64,000 bases of DNA from the NCBI GenBank assembly GCA_963833605.1, contig CAWHYZ010000027.1, positions 1-64,000 on the forward strand, read 5' to 3'. A program made the translations under genes and the position numbers. The stretch comes from JAFAXD01 sp963833605. GTDB taxonomy: Bacteria; Pseudomonadota; Alphaproteobacteria; Rhizobiales; Xanthobacteraceae. Shown here in pieces: positions 62,990-64,000 of the stretch. Under the pieces are notes generated by a model. The model did no database searches, was not told the origin of the DNA, and saw only the letters and a program-made list of their open reading frames with translations. The stretch's first letter is position 1, and each line of letters opens with the position of its first letter.

Positions 62990-64000
62990 TTAGCCCGTAA
63001 CGCTGGCGCCGCCGAACTTCTCTTTCCAGCGTGGAATGACTTCGCGATTGAACACGTTGTCCGGCACATGGCCATTGAGTGCGGTGATGACCGAACGCGC
63101 CGCCCATTCGATACCGGGGCCAAGCTGCGCATCCTCGTTGAACGAGGCCGAATGCGGCGAGAGCAGAACCTTGTCGCCCACGTGGCGCAAAGGCGAGCTC
63201 GCAGGGAGCGGCTCTTCAATGAATGCGTCGATCGCCGCTGCGCGCAACGCACCTTTTTGCAGCGCATTGGCCAGCGCCGTCTCATCGATCAGGCCGCCGC
63301 GCGCCGCATTGATGACGATCGCCGTCGGCTTCATCATGGCCAGCTCGCGCGCCCCCATCATCGCCCGCGTGTCCTTGGTGAGCGGCGTATGGAATGTCAC
63401 CACGTCGGATTCGCGCAGCAGCGTCTCGTAGTCGACCAACTCGACACCGGCCAGAAGGAACCGCGCCGGCTCGATCAGCGGGTCGTACGCGATCAGCTTG
63501 ACGCGCCAGGGGCCAACAGGTTGGCGACCCGCGTGCCAATGCGGCCGAGACCAACAATCCCGATGGTGACGCCGGGCCGATGGTCCGAGTACCGCATCCC
63601 CAGATAGACCGATGTTAAATAGGGCTCGCGCCATTTGCCGGCGCGAATCTCGGCATCCCGTTCCCGCACGCGCTTGAGTAACGCAAGGATCATCGCAATG
63701 GTGGTTTCGGCAACGCCGAAGCAGTTTGCTTCGGTCGGTGCGTGACAGACCATAATTCCGAGGTCGCTGGCCGCGTCGGTGTCGACGTCATCGACACCGG
63801 CGGTGTATTTCGCCACCACGCGCAGACGCTGGCAGGCTTCGAGCAGTGCCCGATCGAGCGGCGTGAAACGGCTGTAGGTGCCCATCAGCGCCACTGCGTC
63901 ACGCGCTGCGGCCAGGAAGGGCTCACGGTGCTTTCCGCCTGGCGTTTGCCACCCGCGGTCACCTTCGACCACATCGAGCCCGGCGTTGAGCAATGCGTCA
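62990..64000 (-). pseudogene. D-2-hydroxyacid dehydrogenase (SerA-like), frameshifted and cut by the window edge
   Basis: The C-terminal two-thirds or more of an NAD-dependent D-2-hydroxyacid dehydrogenase; the 5' end lies beyond base 64000. The NAD motif is VGLGRIGTRVANLL; the catalytic Arg (NAARGGLIDE), Glu (FIEEPLP) and His (LSPHSASF) are visible. One base is missing in a C run at about 63509-63512, where LLAP-WRVKLIAYDPL becomes LLAPGASS-stop. It probably oxidises or reduces a 2-keto/2-hydroxy acid and is likely in an operon with the downstream amidohydrolase. Confidence 0.85.

Noticed and set aside
1..64000. CRISPR arrays, insertion sequences or rRNA
   Set aside because: No regularly spaced repeats, transposase-like proteins or rRNA segments were seen; the repeat cluster at 11.2-11.5 kb lacks spacers.

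Overview
The window comes from a high-G+C alphaproteobacterial chromosome, most likely Hyphomicrobiales (Rhizobiales) near Bradyrhizobium/Xanthobacteraceae. The main support is gene order: argS, SPOR protein, nagZ, scpA, scpB, tatA, tatB, tatC, serS, surE, pcm, M23 lipoprotein, DUF815 ATPase, yajC, secD, secF, Mth938-like, squalene-synthase-like. A GcrA-type regulator, DUF1127 and ErpA fit the same group. The genus is an inference; no rRNA gene is present.

Layout. 0-6.2 kb: a catabolic/uptake area with two branched-chain-amino-acid-type periplasmic binding proteins, an M20 amidohydrolase, a 2-oxoglutarate/Fe(II) oxygenase and a cupin. No permease or ATPase gene lies in the window. 6.2-10.9 kb: an accessory patch of visibly lower G+C ending at tRNA-Asn. 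It holds unknown proteins, an eroded ORF, a HEPN-like protein with a frameshift, an HNH endonuclease, a PD-(D/E)XK-like protein with a premature stop, a GcrA paralogue and a small ribbon-helix-helix-like protein. No integrase is seen. 11.0-11.9 kb: non-coding, with a cluster of short GGGCAnCYATGG repeats, part of which forms a hairpin. 11.9-27.9 kb: housekeeping genes (quinone-oxidoreductase-like MDR, tRNA-Cys, a Pcm-like methyltransferase, tolC, an MFS exporter, valS, RF3, mpg, ilvD, a Sel1-like protein, xthA). 28.1-32.5 kb: a two-gene RND efflux operon. 32.5-51.1 kb: erpA, dgt, then the long conserved cell-envelope, secretion and chromosome-segregation block. 51.1-57.9 kb: phosphodiesterase, MetE-II-like enzyme, OsmC, a hxlR-MATE-SDR operon and a ClC channel with CBS domains. 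58.0-64.0 kb: a kinase-like protein fused to two degenerate AMP-binding C-terminal domains, trmFO, a small DUF1127 protein, a LigI-like amidohydrolase and a D-2-hydroxyacid dehydrogenase cut by the right edge.

How the parts work together. The 36-50 kb block joins protein export (TatABC, YajC-SecD-SecF), cell-wall recycling and septation (NagZ, SPOR protein, degenerate LytM lipoprotein), condensin partners (ScpA/ScpB), translation (ArgS, SerS) and protein repair/stress survival (Pcm, SurE). The RND pair could use the TolC homologue encoded 13 kb upstream as its outer-membrane channel.

A caution about the sequence. At least eight genes carry a single-base frameshift, including serS, which should be essential. 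This density in conserved genes points to residual indel errors (draft or uncorrected reads) rather than real decay. The accessory patch is the exception: there a nonsense codon and a multiply shifted ORF look like real erosion. The candidates most worth following up are the accessory nuclease/HEPN/GcrA patch, the repeat cluster at 11.2-11.5 kb, and the kinase-tandem-ANL-C protein.
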